DNA from: Photobacterium atrarenae | GTDB taxonomy: Bacteria; Pseudomonadota; Gammaproteobacteria; Enterobacterales; Vibrionaceae | NCBI RefSeq assembly: GCF_024380015.1 | Contig: NZ_CP101508.1 | Span: 2,108,902-2,172,901 of the forward strand | Direction of reading: 5' to 3' | Length of the DNA: 64,000 bases | Shown: positions 17,523 through 25,102 of the stretch, one piece after another | Layout of the letters: every line of letters begins with the position of its first letter | How positions within the stretch are numbered: the first letter of the stretch is position 1 | Notes under the pieces: generated by a model | What the model was told of the DNA's origin: nothing | Databases searched by the model: none | What the model saw: only the letters and a program-made list of their open reading frames with translations | Made by a program: the position numbers and the translations under genes

Positions 17523-18128
17523 TCACCTCCTGTTGGTTTTTTGTTGATCTGAGTGACAGTCGACACACAACTTAATCTTCGACTTCCTGGATATCCCCGC
17601 CATCGGGTCCGCCACAGGATGAACCGTGTGGCAGGAAGCACAAGACAGCGTGGTTGCATGAACATCATGCGTCCAGCTTGCCTCGCGCATCACCTGCGGG
17701 GTGTGGCACTCAACACAAGTCTGGTTCTGTGCCATCACCCATTGCGGATCCGCGGCAGGCTTCTCAGCCCCGGCGACCGTCTGTGCCGGGGCAAACTTCA
17801 TCACCTCCGGTGCCCCGTCCCGGTGATGTTGCCCCACCTTTCCGTGGCAATCCGTGCAGGTAACAGCCCGATTGGTGCTGGCATGGATCACATCCCCATG
17901 CGCTCCCTGTAGCCGGTCTTGCTCATCTTTATGACATTGAGTACAAGCGTAATCACGATCCCTGATAAATTGAACGACATGCTGCGTCGCTTCCTGCCCG
18001 GCACTAGAGCCTGCTGTCGTGGCTCCGTCCGGCTCAGCATTGGCAGCAACATTGACTGAGAAACCAAGAATACAAATGACAACCCACAAGGTCATCATTG
18101 TATTGATGGCCACTTTGCTATTGCCCAT
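17523..18128 (-). CDS. nrfB: Pentahaem cytochrome c NrfB
   Basis: 201-residue periplasmic cytochrome with a signal peptide (residues 1-30) and five CxxCH sites (CTQCH, CTDCH, CVECH, CASCH, CVDCH). NrfB carries electrons from NrfCD to NrfA. It is the first gene of the minus-strand nrfBCD group and is divergent from nrfA across a 551-base regulatory region. In Escherichia coli nrfA precedes nrfB in one operon, so the split arrangement here is different. Confidence 0.94.
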   Translation of the reverse strand: MGNSKVAINTMMTLWVVICILGFSVNVAANAEPDGATTAGSSAGQEATQHVVQFIRDRDYACTQCHKDEQDRLQGAHGDVIHASTNRAVTCTDCHGKVGQHHRDGAPEVMKFAPAQTVAGAEKPAADPQWVMAQNQTCVECHTPQVMREASWTHDVHATTLSCASCHTVHPVADPMAGISRKSKIKLCVDCHSDQQKTNRR

Positions 18129-18381
18129 TGCGCACCTACTTATATTTGTAAGAATGACTTTCGCAAAACCCGGTCATGGTTTACCGAGTTTTTGCGCTCC
18201 ATTAGTTGCAACCTGCTGCTTTCATCACGTAAAGCATCCTGAAGTTGCAAATTAACCCCATTCTTAATTCCCCGATTGATCAGCCACAACGCTAAGCACC
18301 TACATTTAATAATGTTTTATTCAGGGAAACATTGAACCCGGTAACAAATAGCCAGGAAGTGGTATATGAAATGAACATTTG

Positions 18382-18395
18382 ATGATTGAGATCAA
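18382..18395. promoter_or_regulatory. FNR-like site in the nrf divergent region
   Basis: ATGATTGAGATCAA matches the FNR consensus TTGAT-N4-ATCAA at 9 of 10 fixed positions, with the TGAT/ATCA core intact. It lies between the two divergent nrf units, consistent with anaerobic activation. Confidence 0.6.
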
Positions 18396-18471
18396 AACCA
18401 GAATTGCAGTAAATGGTTGATTTAGAAGAATTTAAATGAAAACTTGCACACTTGTTCACCCACAAAGTAAA

Positions 18472-18487
18472 TACCCCTTTAGGGTTA
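18472..18487. promoter_or_regulatory. NarL/NarP-type 7-2-7 site
   Basis: TACCCCT-TT-AGGGTTA consists of two heptamers in the inverted 7-2-7 layout that NarP and NarL require. The first heptamer fits TACYYMT exactly and the second differs at one position. This suggests nitrate/nitrite control of nrf. Confidence 0.6.
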
Positions 18488-18532
18488 AGATAGGTATTTC
18501 AGTAACCTCATCCCGAATTTAAACATCCCTAT

Positions 18533-18546
18533 TTGATCCAAAACAA
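18533..18546 (+). promoter_or_regulatory. Second FNR-like site upstream of nrfA
   Basis: TTGATCCAAAACAA matches TTGAT-N4-ATCAA at 9 of 10 fixed positions. It is centred about 140 bases before the nrfA start codon. Confidence 0.45.
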
Positions 18547-18679
18547 CAAAGTGTCGGGTTTCATCCCCTCCAAGCAAAGTTCTGATACTGTATACGGGCA
18601 CCCAATTTTAATTCCTGAATGAGCCGCCTTCACAACGCTTGGCTTGATTGATGAATAATTAAAACTGGAGTGACATATC

Positions 18680-20104
18680 GTGAGTATTCAACGAACCCAA
18701 CGAGCCGCATTATTTGCCGCTCTCATATCTGTGTTCTGTATATCGGCGAATGGACAAGCATCCGAGCATGAGCCACCGCGGATTGAGCCGCGCAATGATC
18801 AGTTTGCAACAGCACATGCGGATCAGTACCACAGCTGGAAAGCCACCGAGGAAAGCGCCGACATTGAGGATGCCCTTGCTGAGTATCCTAATATGGTGAT
18901 CCTCTGGGCCGGCTACGGCTTTTCCAAAGACTACAATAAGGCGCGTGGCCACTATTACGCGATCACGGATGTGCGGCAAACCTTGCGCACCGGCAGCCCG
19001 ACCGATGCTAATAGCGGCCCAATGCCCATGGCCTGCTGGAGCTGTAAAAGTCCGGATGTCGCTCGTTTAATTGATGAGCGTGGCGAAGATGGCTACTTTG
19101 AAGGCAAATGGGCACGCCTCGGCTCCGAGGTTGTCAACCCCATTGGCTGTTCAGACTGCCACAGTACCGGCAGTGACGACTTTGCCAACGGCAAACCAGC
19201 CCTGGCGCTGACCAAACCTTATGTTGAACGCGCCATGACAACCATTGGTAAGCCGTTTGAACAGCAGTCTCGTTTCGACCAGCAGGCCCAGGTTTGTGGC
19301 CAGTGCCATGTAGAATACTATTTCTCTGGTCCGAACAAAGCGGTGAAATTCCCTTGGGACAAAGGCACCACAGTTGACGACATGGAAGCCTACTATGATG
19401 AGATTGGCTTTAAGGACTGGACTCACGGCGTCTCCAAAGCACCAATGCTCAAAGCGCAACACCCTGGCTATGAGACTTGGCGCGCAGGGATCCACGGTCA
19501 AAACAACGTAACGTGTATCGACTGCCACATGCCGAAAGTGCAGAATGCGGACGGCAAAGTCTACACCGACCATAAAATCGGTAACCCGTTCGATCGCTTC
19601 GAAGATACCTGCGCCCAGTGCCATACGCAGGATAAAGCAACCATGAAAGGCATCGTGGCCAGCCGCAAAGCCAGCGTGAATGACATGAAATTGCGGACGG
19701 AGAAACAAATTGTAGCCGCGCACTTTGAAGCCAAGGCCGCCTGGGACGCCGGGGCAACCGAAGCTGAAATGCAACCGATCCTGATGGATATCCGCCATGC
19801 GCAATGGCGTTGGGACTACGCCATCGCCTCCCACGGCATTCACATGCACGCGCCGGAAGTAGCTTTGCGCACGCTGGGCACAGCACTGGACAAAGCCACC
19901 GATGCCCGAACCAAAGTGGTTCGCCTGCTGGCGACCAAAGGGATCACCGAGCCTGTCGCGCTCCCGGATATTTCGACCAAAGCCAAAGCACAGCAAGCAC
20001 TGGGCATGGACATGGAAAAAATGCGCCGGGAGAAGGATAACTTCCTCAGCACAGTCGTTCCGGAATGGGATGAGCAAGCCAAAGTGAGGGAGGCTGGCTA
20101 CTAG
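18680..20104 (+). CDS. nrfA: Cytochrome c nitrite reductase NrfA
   Basis: 474-residue periplasmic pentahaem enzyme that reduces nitrite to ammonium with six electrons. A signal peptide covers residues 1-27. The catalytic haem site is CWSCK (near residues 119-123); four normal CxxCH sites follow (CSDCH, CGQCH, CIDCH, CAQCH). Residues around the distal pocket (QCHVEYYF, and [11 protein letters not shown]) are conserved. It begins with GTG and has GGAG about 9 bases upstream. It is transcribed alone, away from nrfBCD and toward nrfG, with a shared terminator between nrfA and nrfG. Confidence 0.97.
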   Translation: MSIQRTQRAALFAALISVFCISANGQASEHEPPRIEPRNDQFATAHADQYHSWKATEESADIEDALAEYPNMVILWAGYGFSKDYNKARGHYYAITDVRQTLRTGSPTDANSGPMPMACWSCKSPDVARLIDERGEDGYFEGKWARLGSEVVNPIGCSDCHSTGSDDFANGKPALALTKPYVERAMTTIGKPFEQQSRFDQQAQVCGQCHVEYYFSGPNKAVKFPWDKGTTVDDMEAYYDEIGFKDWTHGVSKAPMLKAQHPGYETWRAGIHGQNNVTCIDCHMPKVQNADGKVYTDHKIGNPFDRFEDTCAQCHTQDKATMKGIVASRKASVNDMKLRTEKQIVAAHFEAKAAWDAGATEAEMQPILMDIRHAQWRWDYAIASHGIHMHAPEVALRTLGTALDKATDARTKVVRLLATKGITEPVALPDISTKAKAQQALGMDMEKMRREKDNFLSTVVPEWDEQAKVREAGY

Positions 20105-20150
20105 GCACTCAGTGACTAGACTCAATGCACCAACCGGTCGCTGAATATAC

Positions 20151-20187
20151 AAACGGCCCTGTCTGAAAAAGACAGGGCCGTTTTATA
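20151..20187. terminator. Bidirectional terminator between nrfA and nrfG
   Basis: A perfect 13-bp stem, AAACGGCCCTGTC (20151-20163) and GACAGGGCCGTTT (20171-20183), has a 7-base loop. T-rich sequence follows on the plus strand (TTTTATAT), and AAAC on the other side gives a short T tract on the minus strand. Confidence 0.9.
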
Positions 20188-20204
20188 TCAGAACGGATTG
20201 CCCA

Positions 20205-20867
20205 TTAAAGCAGCTGCTCGGCGCGATGAATCGCACGGATGATCTCGACCCGATCCATCTCCGGATGCTCACTGTCGAGGGCCTGCTGCCAGGTCTCAAT
20301 AGCCTTTTCATAGCGGGCCGTCAGAAAATAGTCGGTCGCCTGTAACATCAGCCCCGGCAGATTATCCGGATCAAGCATCAACGCCCTGCCTAACAGGCGA
20401 CGCCCTTCTTCTCCCAGCTGCTGACCATCCCGATAGTAAATGGCCGTCGCCTGGGCGGCAAAAATATTCGCCTGCGGTGTTTCTGCCAACCGGGCCGCGT
20501 AACTGAACGTCAGCGCCGCGTGCTCAAATTCGTTGAGCACCATGTAAGCATTGCCCAGGGCATACCACAGTTCACCGTTTTGTTTATCACCTCGCAATTT
20601 ATCCTGAATGGCAGTGATACGTTTACGATTGATTTCATCAGCACTGAGCCCGTGAAACGCATCCCCTGCCGCAAGGCCGGAAGGCTGGGAGGCAGACACC
20701 GGTATCGGCTGTCCGAGCCAGGCATACCCGCCCAGGGAAATCACCGCGACCGCCAGGCTGAGCATGCCGGTCCGACGAAGAGATTTGCGATCTCCCCGAA
20801 AACTATAAACACCGACCATCGCCATCGCGAGCACCAACAATCCGGCAATTCCAATTCCTAATCCCAT
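20205..20867 (-). CDS. nrfG: TPR protein NrfG (CcmI-like haem lyase subunit)
   Basis: 220-residue membrane-anchored protein. Two N-terminal hydrophobic segments (residues 3-22 and 35-55) are followed by a periplasmic TPR domain (about residues 90-215; repeats such as GELWYALGNAYMVLNEFEHA and PGLMLQATDYFLTARYEKA). NrfG binds the C-terminus of NrfA and guides it to the NrfEF lyase. GGAG lies 6 bases before the ATG. It is separated from nrfEF and convergent with nrfA. Confidence 0.9.
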   Translation of the reverse strand: MGLGIGIAGLLVLAMAMVGVYSFRGDRKSLRRTGMLSLAVAVISLGGYAWLGQPIPVSASQPSGLAAGDAFHGLSADEINRKRITAIQDKLRGDKQNGELWYALGNAYMVLNEFEHAALTFSYAARLAETPQANIFAAQATAIYYRDGQQLGEEGRRLLGRALMLDPDNLPGLMLQATDYFLTARYEKAIETWQQALDSEHPEMDRVEIIRAIHRAEQLL

Positions 20868-21188
20868 ATTGACTCCAGCCCTGATCCTTTCTGTAAACGC
20901 ATCAATCTCAGTGTACTGGTTTCAGTGGCTTATCGTGAGCCTGCATACCCGTTAATGCTGCCTGACTTAATCTGGATCAATCCCGCCCCCATTCCGAAGA
21001 CCCTCTTCCAATAAGGGCAGCCATTGTCGTTGCGTGACGGCTTTCATTCACGGGTAACATCATGTGGACAATAATGTCATGCCACGGGGATTCAGATACA
21101 AACAAGCCCCGCAGGCTAACACGGGGCTTTCAGTCTCTACTAATGGACATGCATTCATGAAGCCAGGCCGCATGTCCGGATTAAGTCA
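20868..21188. other. Intergenic region between nrfG and the SMR genes
   Basis: 321 bases. It holds the terminator of the choline operon at 21104-21129 and must hold the nrfG promoter. No gene or repeat was recognised otherwise. Confidence 0.5.
21104..21129 (-). terminator. Terminator of the choline microcompartment operon
   Basis: A perfect 8-bp stem AAGCCCCG / CGGGGCTT has a 10-base loop. On the minus strand it is followed by GTTTGT. It lies about 60 bases past the last SMR gene. Confidence 0.7.
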
Positions 21189-21518
21189 TTACATCTGCGA
21201 GAACACGTTCATGATCACGCCACCGGTAATGATCAGGCCCATGGCCAGCATGGCCGGGAAGTCGGGCTTCTGCTTGTACAGGATCATCGAGAAAATCGTG
21301 ACACCAATAATACCAAAGCCACACCAGAGCGAATACGCAATCCCGACCGGGATGTAACCCATCGCCTTGGTTAGCGCGAAGTAGCATAAGCTGTATGCAC
21401 CGATGACCAATGCCGACATCGCCGGATTGCGGAAGTTATTGGTTTTCTTGATGTATGAAGTACCTGTGATCTCAGAGCAAATTGACAGTGCCAGCCACAA
21501 AAAACCTACGTTAAACAT
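21189..21518 (-). CDS. SMR family transporter, second of a pair
   Basis: 109-residue protein with four predicted membrane helices. The essential Glu of TM1 is present (SICSEITGT) and the TM3 motif YIPVGIAYSLWCGFG is typical of small multidrug resistance proteins. SMRs are proton-coupled exporters of quaternary ammonium and guanidinium compounds. Loops 1 and 3 hold most positive residues (Lys, Lys, Arg; Lys, Lys), which predicts an N-out topology. It is the last gene of the choline operon, 11 bases after the other SMR gene. Trimethylamine or choline movement is an inference from context. Confidence 0.9.
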   Translation of the reverse strand: MFNVGFLWLALSICSEITGTSYIKKTNNFRNPAMSALVIGAYSLCYFALTKAMGYIPVGIAYSLWCGFGIIGVTIFSMILYKQKPDFPAMLAMGLIITGGVIMNVFSQM

Positions 21519-21529
21519 GGTATCTCTCC

Positions 21530-21928
21530 TTACCCTTTCGCTTCTTCAGTTTTCAGTTCGATTGGTGCTTCACTTTCTTCTTCACCCATTTTGGAGAACA
21601 GGTTCATGATGATGATCCCGCTGGCAATGATCAGCATGCCGATCATGGCTGCCATATCCGGATGCTGGCCGTAGAACACCATGCCCAGCGTCGAAACTAA
21701 CAGGATCCCGGTCCCCGACCAGGTTGCGTAAGCAAGACCAACCGGCAGGTACTTCACTGCTTGAGACAGCGAGTAGTAACACACCACGTACAGCAGTACG
21801 ATCACCGCCAGCAACGCTGTTTTGGTAAAGCCTTCACTGGTGTCGAACATTTTCAGGGTTGAGGTGGCTGAGGTTTCGGAGGCAATCACCAACGCCATCC
21901 AGAGCCATTTTTTTACAGATTCAGACAT
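21530..21928 (-). CDS. SMR family transporter, first of a pair
   Basis: 132-residue, four-helix SMR protein. The TM1 Glu lies in VIASETSATS and the TM3 motif is YLPVGLAYATWSGTG. Unlike its neighbour it has a Lys-Lys N-terminus, positive loop 2 and nearly neutral loops 1 and 3, predicting N-in topology, and it ends in an acidic tail of about 20 residues (GEEESEAP...). The two genes probably encode a heterodimer. It sits downstream of the microcompartment genes, so its substrate may be choline, trimethylamine or another amine of this pathway. Confidence 0.9.
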   Translation of the reverse strand: MSESVKKWLWMALVIASETSATSTLKMFDTSEGFTKTALLAVIVLLYVVCYYSLSQAVKYLPVGLAYATWSGTGILLVSTLGMVFYGQHPDMAAMIGMLIIASGIIIMNLFSKMGEEESEAPIELKTEEAKG

Positions 21929-21984
21929 AAATACTCCTAAAGTTTGCTTTCAATTTTTTGTTTACGAATCAGATAAAGCGTTCG

Positions 21985-22764
21985 CTAACCAACCTGCTGA
22001 GCCTTGACATACTCCTGAGCCAGATCGGTGAACCGATCCTGCTCCGAGAACGCGGCAACCCCCTTCACCATCACCTCCGAGAGGGTGATGAAGCGCGGCG
22101 ATACTGACTCAGCCGGTGCATTTGCGTGTGTTGTCTTGACGTTTGTTGTTCTTGCGTTTACTGCTCTTGCGGTTGCTGTTCTTGCATTTGTTACAATTTC
22201 GTTTGTTGACAGGGTGTGGCCGCCCGGCTCCCGGGGTTCTGCATCAAATACCGAGATCGGACCGAGCGTTAAGCCCAGCGCCTGCACCGCCTGACGCTGG
22301 GCTGCCAGTCTTGCGGTCATGGCCGGGTTATTGGCCAGTCCCTTCAGCTGGTTCAGCTCACTGTCGAGCCGGCACTGATAGTCCAATGCGGCCGTCGGTA
22401 TCCCTTTCATCAGAGCGGTTTGCACCAGTACGGCACCTGGCGTTCCCATCAGGCCGTTGGCGATCTCGGCCAGCGTTGCCGGATCGAGAAACGGTAGCCA
22501 TACCGCCTCAAAGCCCGACAGAAACTGCGCCGGATCGCTGCCGTCCCACGTCAGAATCTCTCCGACGTCCTGCCACTGAACCGCTGAGTGTTCAGCTGAC
22601 GCCGAGGGCGGGATGTAGATAGCAAATCGGCGCTGCGAGCACTGCTGCAGACGCGCTATGATCAGGGACTGGTAGTCCGCATCACCGCCCAGTACAATCA
22701 GGATGCGAGGCTGCATGCCCGCGAGCACGCGTTTCACCAGGGCTTCAATCTGTTGCTCGTTCAT
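21985..22764 (-). CDS. Microcompartment-associated flavoprotein-like protein
   Basis: 259-residue protein whose exact role I do not recognise. Residues 1-16 (MNEQQIEALVKRVLAG) form an amphipathic helix resembling microcompartment encapsulation peptides. Residues 19-175 look like a Rossmann/flavoprotein fold (RILIVLGGDADYQSLI; later GAVLVQTALMKGIP). A Thr/Asn/Ala/Arg linker made of five-residue repeats follows, then a short conserved-looking tail (ITLSEVMVKGVAAF). I chose the ATG with AGAGG close upstream; an ATG eight codons earlier has no ribosome-binding site. It lies between pduL and the SMR genes. Confidence 0.7.
   Translation of the reverse strand: MNEQQIEALVKRVLAGMQPRILIVLGGDADYQSLIIARLQQCSQRRFAIYIPPSASAEHSAVQWQDVGEILTWDGSDPAQFLSGFEAVWLPFLDPATLAEIANGLMGTPGAVLVQTALMKGIPTAALDYQCRLDSELNQLKGLANNPAMTARLAAQRQAVQALGLTLGPISVFDAEPREPGGHTLSTNEIVTNARTATARAVNARTTNVKTTHANAPAESVSPRFITLSEVMVKGVAAFSEQDRFTDLAQEYVKAQQVG
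22118..22192. repeat. 15-bp tandem repeat within a microcompartment gene
   Basis: About five degenerate 15-base units (for example TTGCGTTTACTGCTC and TTGCGGTTGCTGTTC) encode five-residue units such as TNART, ATARA, VNART, TNVKT. They form the linker of the flavoprotein-like protein. Confidence 0.8.
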
Positions 22765-22801
22765 TCCTACCTCTCTTAGCTCGGTCATTCATCTGGCTGA
22801 C

Positions 22802-23473
22802 TTACCTCACCAGATAAACGTCTTCCCCGGAGCGGATCCCTGCCGCGTTGGCTTCGTCGGTGTCGATATGAAACTCCAGTGCGTACGCTGGGCTAACCCG
22901 CACCACCACCTGCTCGAATACCACACCGCAACCCCCACCGGCACGCACCTTCACCCGCTGGCCGTTCTCGACCTGAAACCGCGCGGCATCCTGCGGGCTC
23001 ATGTGGATATGGCGTTGGGCACAAATCACTTTCGAATCAAGGTGGCAGTAGCCTGCGGCCCCGACCAGCAAGGCATCTGCCGAGCCTGTCAGATCGCCCG
23101 ATTCACGAACCGGCGCCTGGATACCCAGGGTGTAGCAGTCAGCTTTCGAGACCTCGAGCTGGGTTTCTGCCCGCGCCGGGCCCAGCACACGGACCCGCTG
23201 AATCGAGCCCTTCGGGCCAACAATCGTGACGCACTCTTTGGCCGCGAACTGGCCCGGCTGCTTAAGCGCCTTGATAGGTGTCAGCTGATAGCCCACCCCA
23301 AACAGCGCCTCGATATCCGGCTGGCTCAGGTGAACATGGCGATTGGAGACCCCGGTCGGAATGCCGAGCGCCGGCACGGCATCGGGCATGGCCGGGCGCA
23401 ATATCGCGGCCTCCGGACGGCAACTCTTTGTCAGCTTCTGCTCAATCTGTGCCATTAACGTTGCGCTGATCAT
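22802..23473 (-). CDS. cutH: Phosphate acyltransferase PduL
   Basis: 223-residue PduL-type phosphotransacylase, which converts acetyl-CoA to acetyl phosphate and recycles CoA inside microcompartments. Zinc-ligand motifs GVSNRHVHLS (His46, His48) and QRHIHMS are present. The first 25 residues are a likely encapsulation extension. AAGGA precedes the ATG by about 9 bases, and the start overlaps the stop of the upstream shell gene (ATGA). In choline clusters this gene has been called cutH; I am sure of the family and less sure of the symbol. Confidence 0.93.
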   Translation of the reverse strand: MISATLMAQIEQKLTKSCRPEAAILRPAMPDAVPALGIPTGVSNRHVHLSQPDIEALFGVGYQLTPIKALKQPGQFAAKECVTIVGPKGSIQRVRVLGPARAETQLEVSKADCYTLGIQAPVRESGDLTGSADALLVGAAGYCHLDSKVICAQRHIHMSPQDAARFQVENGQRVKVRAGGGCGVVFEQVVVRVSPAYALEFHIDTDEANAAGIRSGEDVYLVR

Positions 23474-24057
23474 TGGCGTGTTCCTTGTCTTCGGGTCCGG
23501 GTAGAGCGCTTCGCCGCCGGTTTGGCACCAGTCGCCTTGGCGCTTGTTGCGGGTTTCTCTTCAACCGGCTTTACTTCTACAGAACGGGCTTGTTGTTTCG
23601 GCTCGGTCAGAGCTACAATTTCAGGCCCCTGAGTCGTTGTTGATTCCGGTTTTTGCTCCGGTTCTGGCTTTTTCTCCAGATCTGAGGGAGCGAGTACCTC
23701 AGGGACAAGCTGCGCCTTTGCCTGAACAGCGTTATCGGCTTTCGGGGCGGGCTCGCCATCTGCATCGACAACCGGCTCCAACTGAGCTGCTGTGGTGTTT
23801 TCCAGCATCGCCAGTACACTCTCGTCCGGGCGGGCAAGGACCAGTGACGCCACAACGTCTTGCGCTGCTGCAACACCGCTTTCGACCGCTGCCGATACCG
23901 CACTGATCTCGCCGTGAAACATCACGGACACCAGCCCCGAACCAATTTTCTTGTAACCCGCCAGATTGACGGCTGCCGATTTACAGGCCGCATCAGCAGC
24001 CTGAACGGCAGATGTCAGACCCCGGGTTTCTATGACGCCCAAACTGGTCATCATCAT
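23470..24057 (-). CDS. BMC-H shell protein with long disordered tail
   Basis: 195 residues. Residues 1-95 are a single BMC (hexameric shell) domain closely resembling the three cmc proteins upstream (LGVIETRGL, AADAACKSAAVNL, GSGLVSVMFHGE). The remaining 100 residues are Pro/Glu/Lys/Ala-rich and lack predicted structure, becoming strongly basic at the end (AAKRSTRTRRQGTRQ). Three ATG codons in a row follow AAGGAGG; the second or third has better spacing. The tail may recruit cargo or nucleic acid, or tether compartments. It lies between cutD and pduL and corresponds to the extended shell protein of type 2 glycyl-radical (GRM2) loci. Confidence 0.92.
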   Translation of the reverse strand: MMMTSLGVIETRGLTSAVQAADAACKSAAVNLAGYKKIGSGLVSVMFHGEISAVSAAVESGVAAAQDVVASLVLARPDESVLAMLENTTAAQLEPVVDADGEPAPKADNAVQAKAQLVPEVLAPSDLEKKPEPEQKPESTTTQGPEIVALTEPKQQARSVEVKPVEEKPATSAKATGAKPAAKRSTRTRRQGTRQ

Positions 24058-24064
24058 TTCCTCC

Positions 24065-25033
24065 TTAATGTCGAACCAAGCGGATATCGAAATCGAACTG
24101 GGTGAAGAAGGCGCTCAGCTGATCCAGCTCTTCATCGCTATAGCCAAGGTCTTGTTTAATTGGGTAAATCATGTCGAGCTTGTCGTACTTGGTTTTGCCA
24201 AACTGGTGGTATGGCAGCACGTCGATACGCTGGATGTTGCCGCGCTTGGCAAGTTCCATGACATAGCTGAATGCCCCGGTGATCGCGTCGTAGGAATCGT
24301 TGTAGCCCCGAATCAAAGGCATCCGGATCACGATATTGGCGCCCATATCGACCAGGTACTCGAGGTTGCGTTTTACCCCTTCGTTCCCGATCCCGAGCAA
24401 CTGACGGTGTTGGTGGGTATCAATCTGCTTGATGTCGAACAAGAACAGATCCGTGCACGTTGCCAGTTTCTGGTAGTTCTCCAGCGAGGTTGTGCCCTGG
24501 GTTTCGATCGCGGTGTTGATCATCTGCTTTTTGCATTCGGTCAGCAGTGCCGTGGCGAAATCCGCCTGCAGGCTCAGTTCACCGCCACCCAAAGTCACCC
24601 CACCGCCGGAAGACATATAGAAGTCGTAGTCCTGCATGATGATCTCCATCAGCTCAGAGACCGTGACATCTTTGCCCATCACATCCAGCGCATCGCCCAT
24701 ACACACCTCTTCGCACTTCCGGCAACCAATACAATCCACCGTCCGGTTGATCTTGTGTACGGCCTTACCGTCTGCCCCGGTGCTCATCAGGTGCACCCCG
24801 GCAGGACAGACCTCGGCACATTTGCCGCAGGCGACACATTTGTCCTGGCTGAACATCACTTGGTACTTGCTGCTCAGCCCCTCGGGGTTGGCGCACCAGT
24901 CGCATTTCAGGTTGCATCCCTTGAAGAAAATCAGCGTGCGGATCCCGTCACCGTCATAGATGGAATATTTCTGGATATTGAATATCCGCCCGGTCAGCTC
25001 GGTGTCTTTGCTCACTTGTGCTATCCCAGTCAT
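24065..25033 (-). CDS. cutD: Choline TMA-lyase activating enzyme CutD
   Basis: 322-residue radical SAM activase that installs the glycyl radical on CutC. The SAM-cluster motif C-x3-C-x2-C is Cys40, Cys44, Cys47 (GCNLKCDWC). Two ferredoxin-like clusters follow (Cys66/69/72/76 and Cys101/104/107/111), as in other glycyl-radical activases. A GGGELSLQ block is the usual SAM-binding region. It lies 69 bases after cutC, with a perfect hairpin in that gap, and 7 bases before the extended shell gene. Confidence 0.96.
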   Translation of the reverse strand: MTGIAQVSKDTELTGRIFNIQKYSIYDGDGIRTLIFFKGCNLKCDWCANPEGLSSKYQVMFSQDKCVACGKCAEVCPAGVHLMSTGADGKAVHKINRTVDCIGCRKCEEVCMGDALDVMGKDVTVSELMEIIMQDYDFYMSSGGGVTLGGGELSLQADFATALLTECKKQMINTAIETQGTTSLENYQKLATCTDLFLFDIKQIDTHQHRQLLGIGNEGVKRNLEYLVDMGANIVIRMPLIRGYNDSYDAITGAFSYVMELAKRGNIQRIDVLPYHQFGKTKYDKLDMIYPIKQDLGYSDEELDQLSAFFTQFDFDIRLVRH

Positions 25034-25074
25034 TATTTATTCTCCTCACTTCGCTCGCGCTTCGTGGCTTTAAT

Positions 25075-25094
25075 CAGGGGCCTTGCGGCCCCTG
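25075..25094 (-). terminator. Intercistronic hairpin between cutC and cutD
   Basis: A perfect 8-bp stem CAGGGGCC / GGCCCCTG has a loop that reads GCAA on the transcribed strand, a GNRA tetraloop. It begins 8 bases after the cutC stop. No T-run follows, so it is more likely to protect the cutC 3' end or limit read-through than to terminate fully. Confidence 0.7.
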
Positions 25095-25102
25095 GCGCTG
25101 GG

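Larger units (their letters stand above)
18129..18679. other. Long divergent regulatory region between nrfB and nrfA
   Basis: 551 bases without a credible gene. It contains FNR-like and NarL/NarP-like sites listed separately, and an inverted pair AAATACC (18469-18475) / GGTATTT (18493-18499). I could not place the -10 elements with confidence; GATACT (18584-18589) is a candidate for nrfA. Confidence 0.6.
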
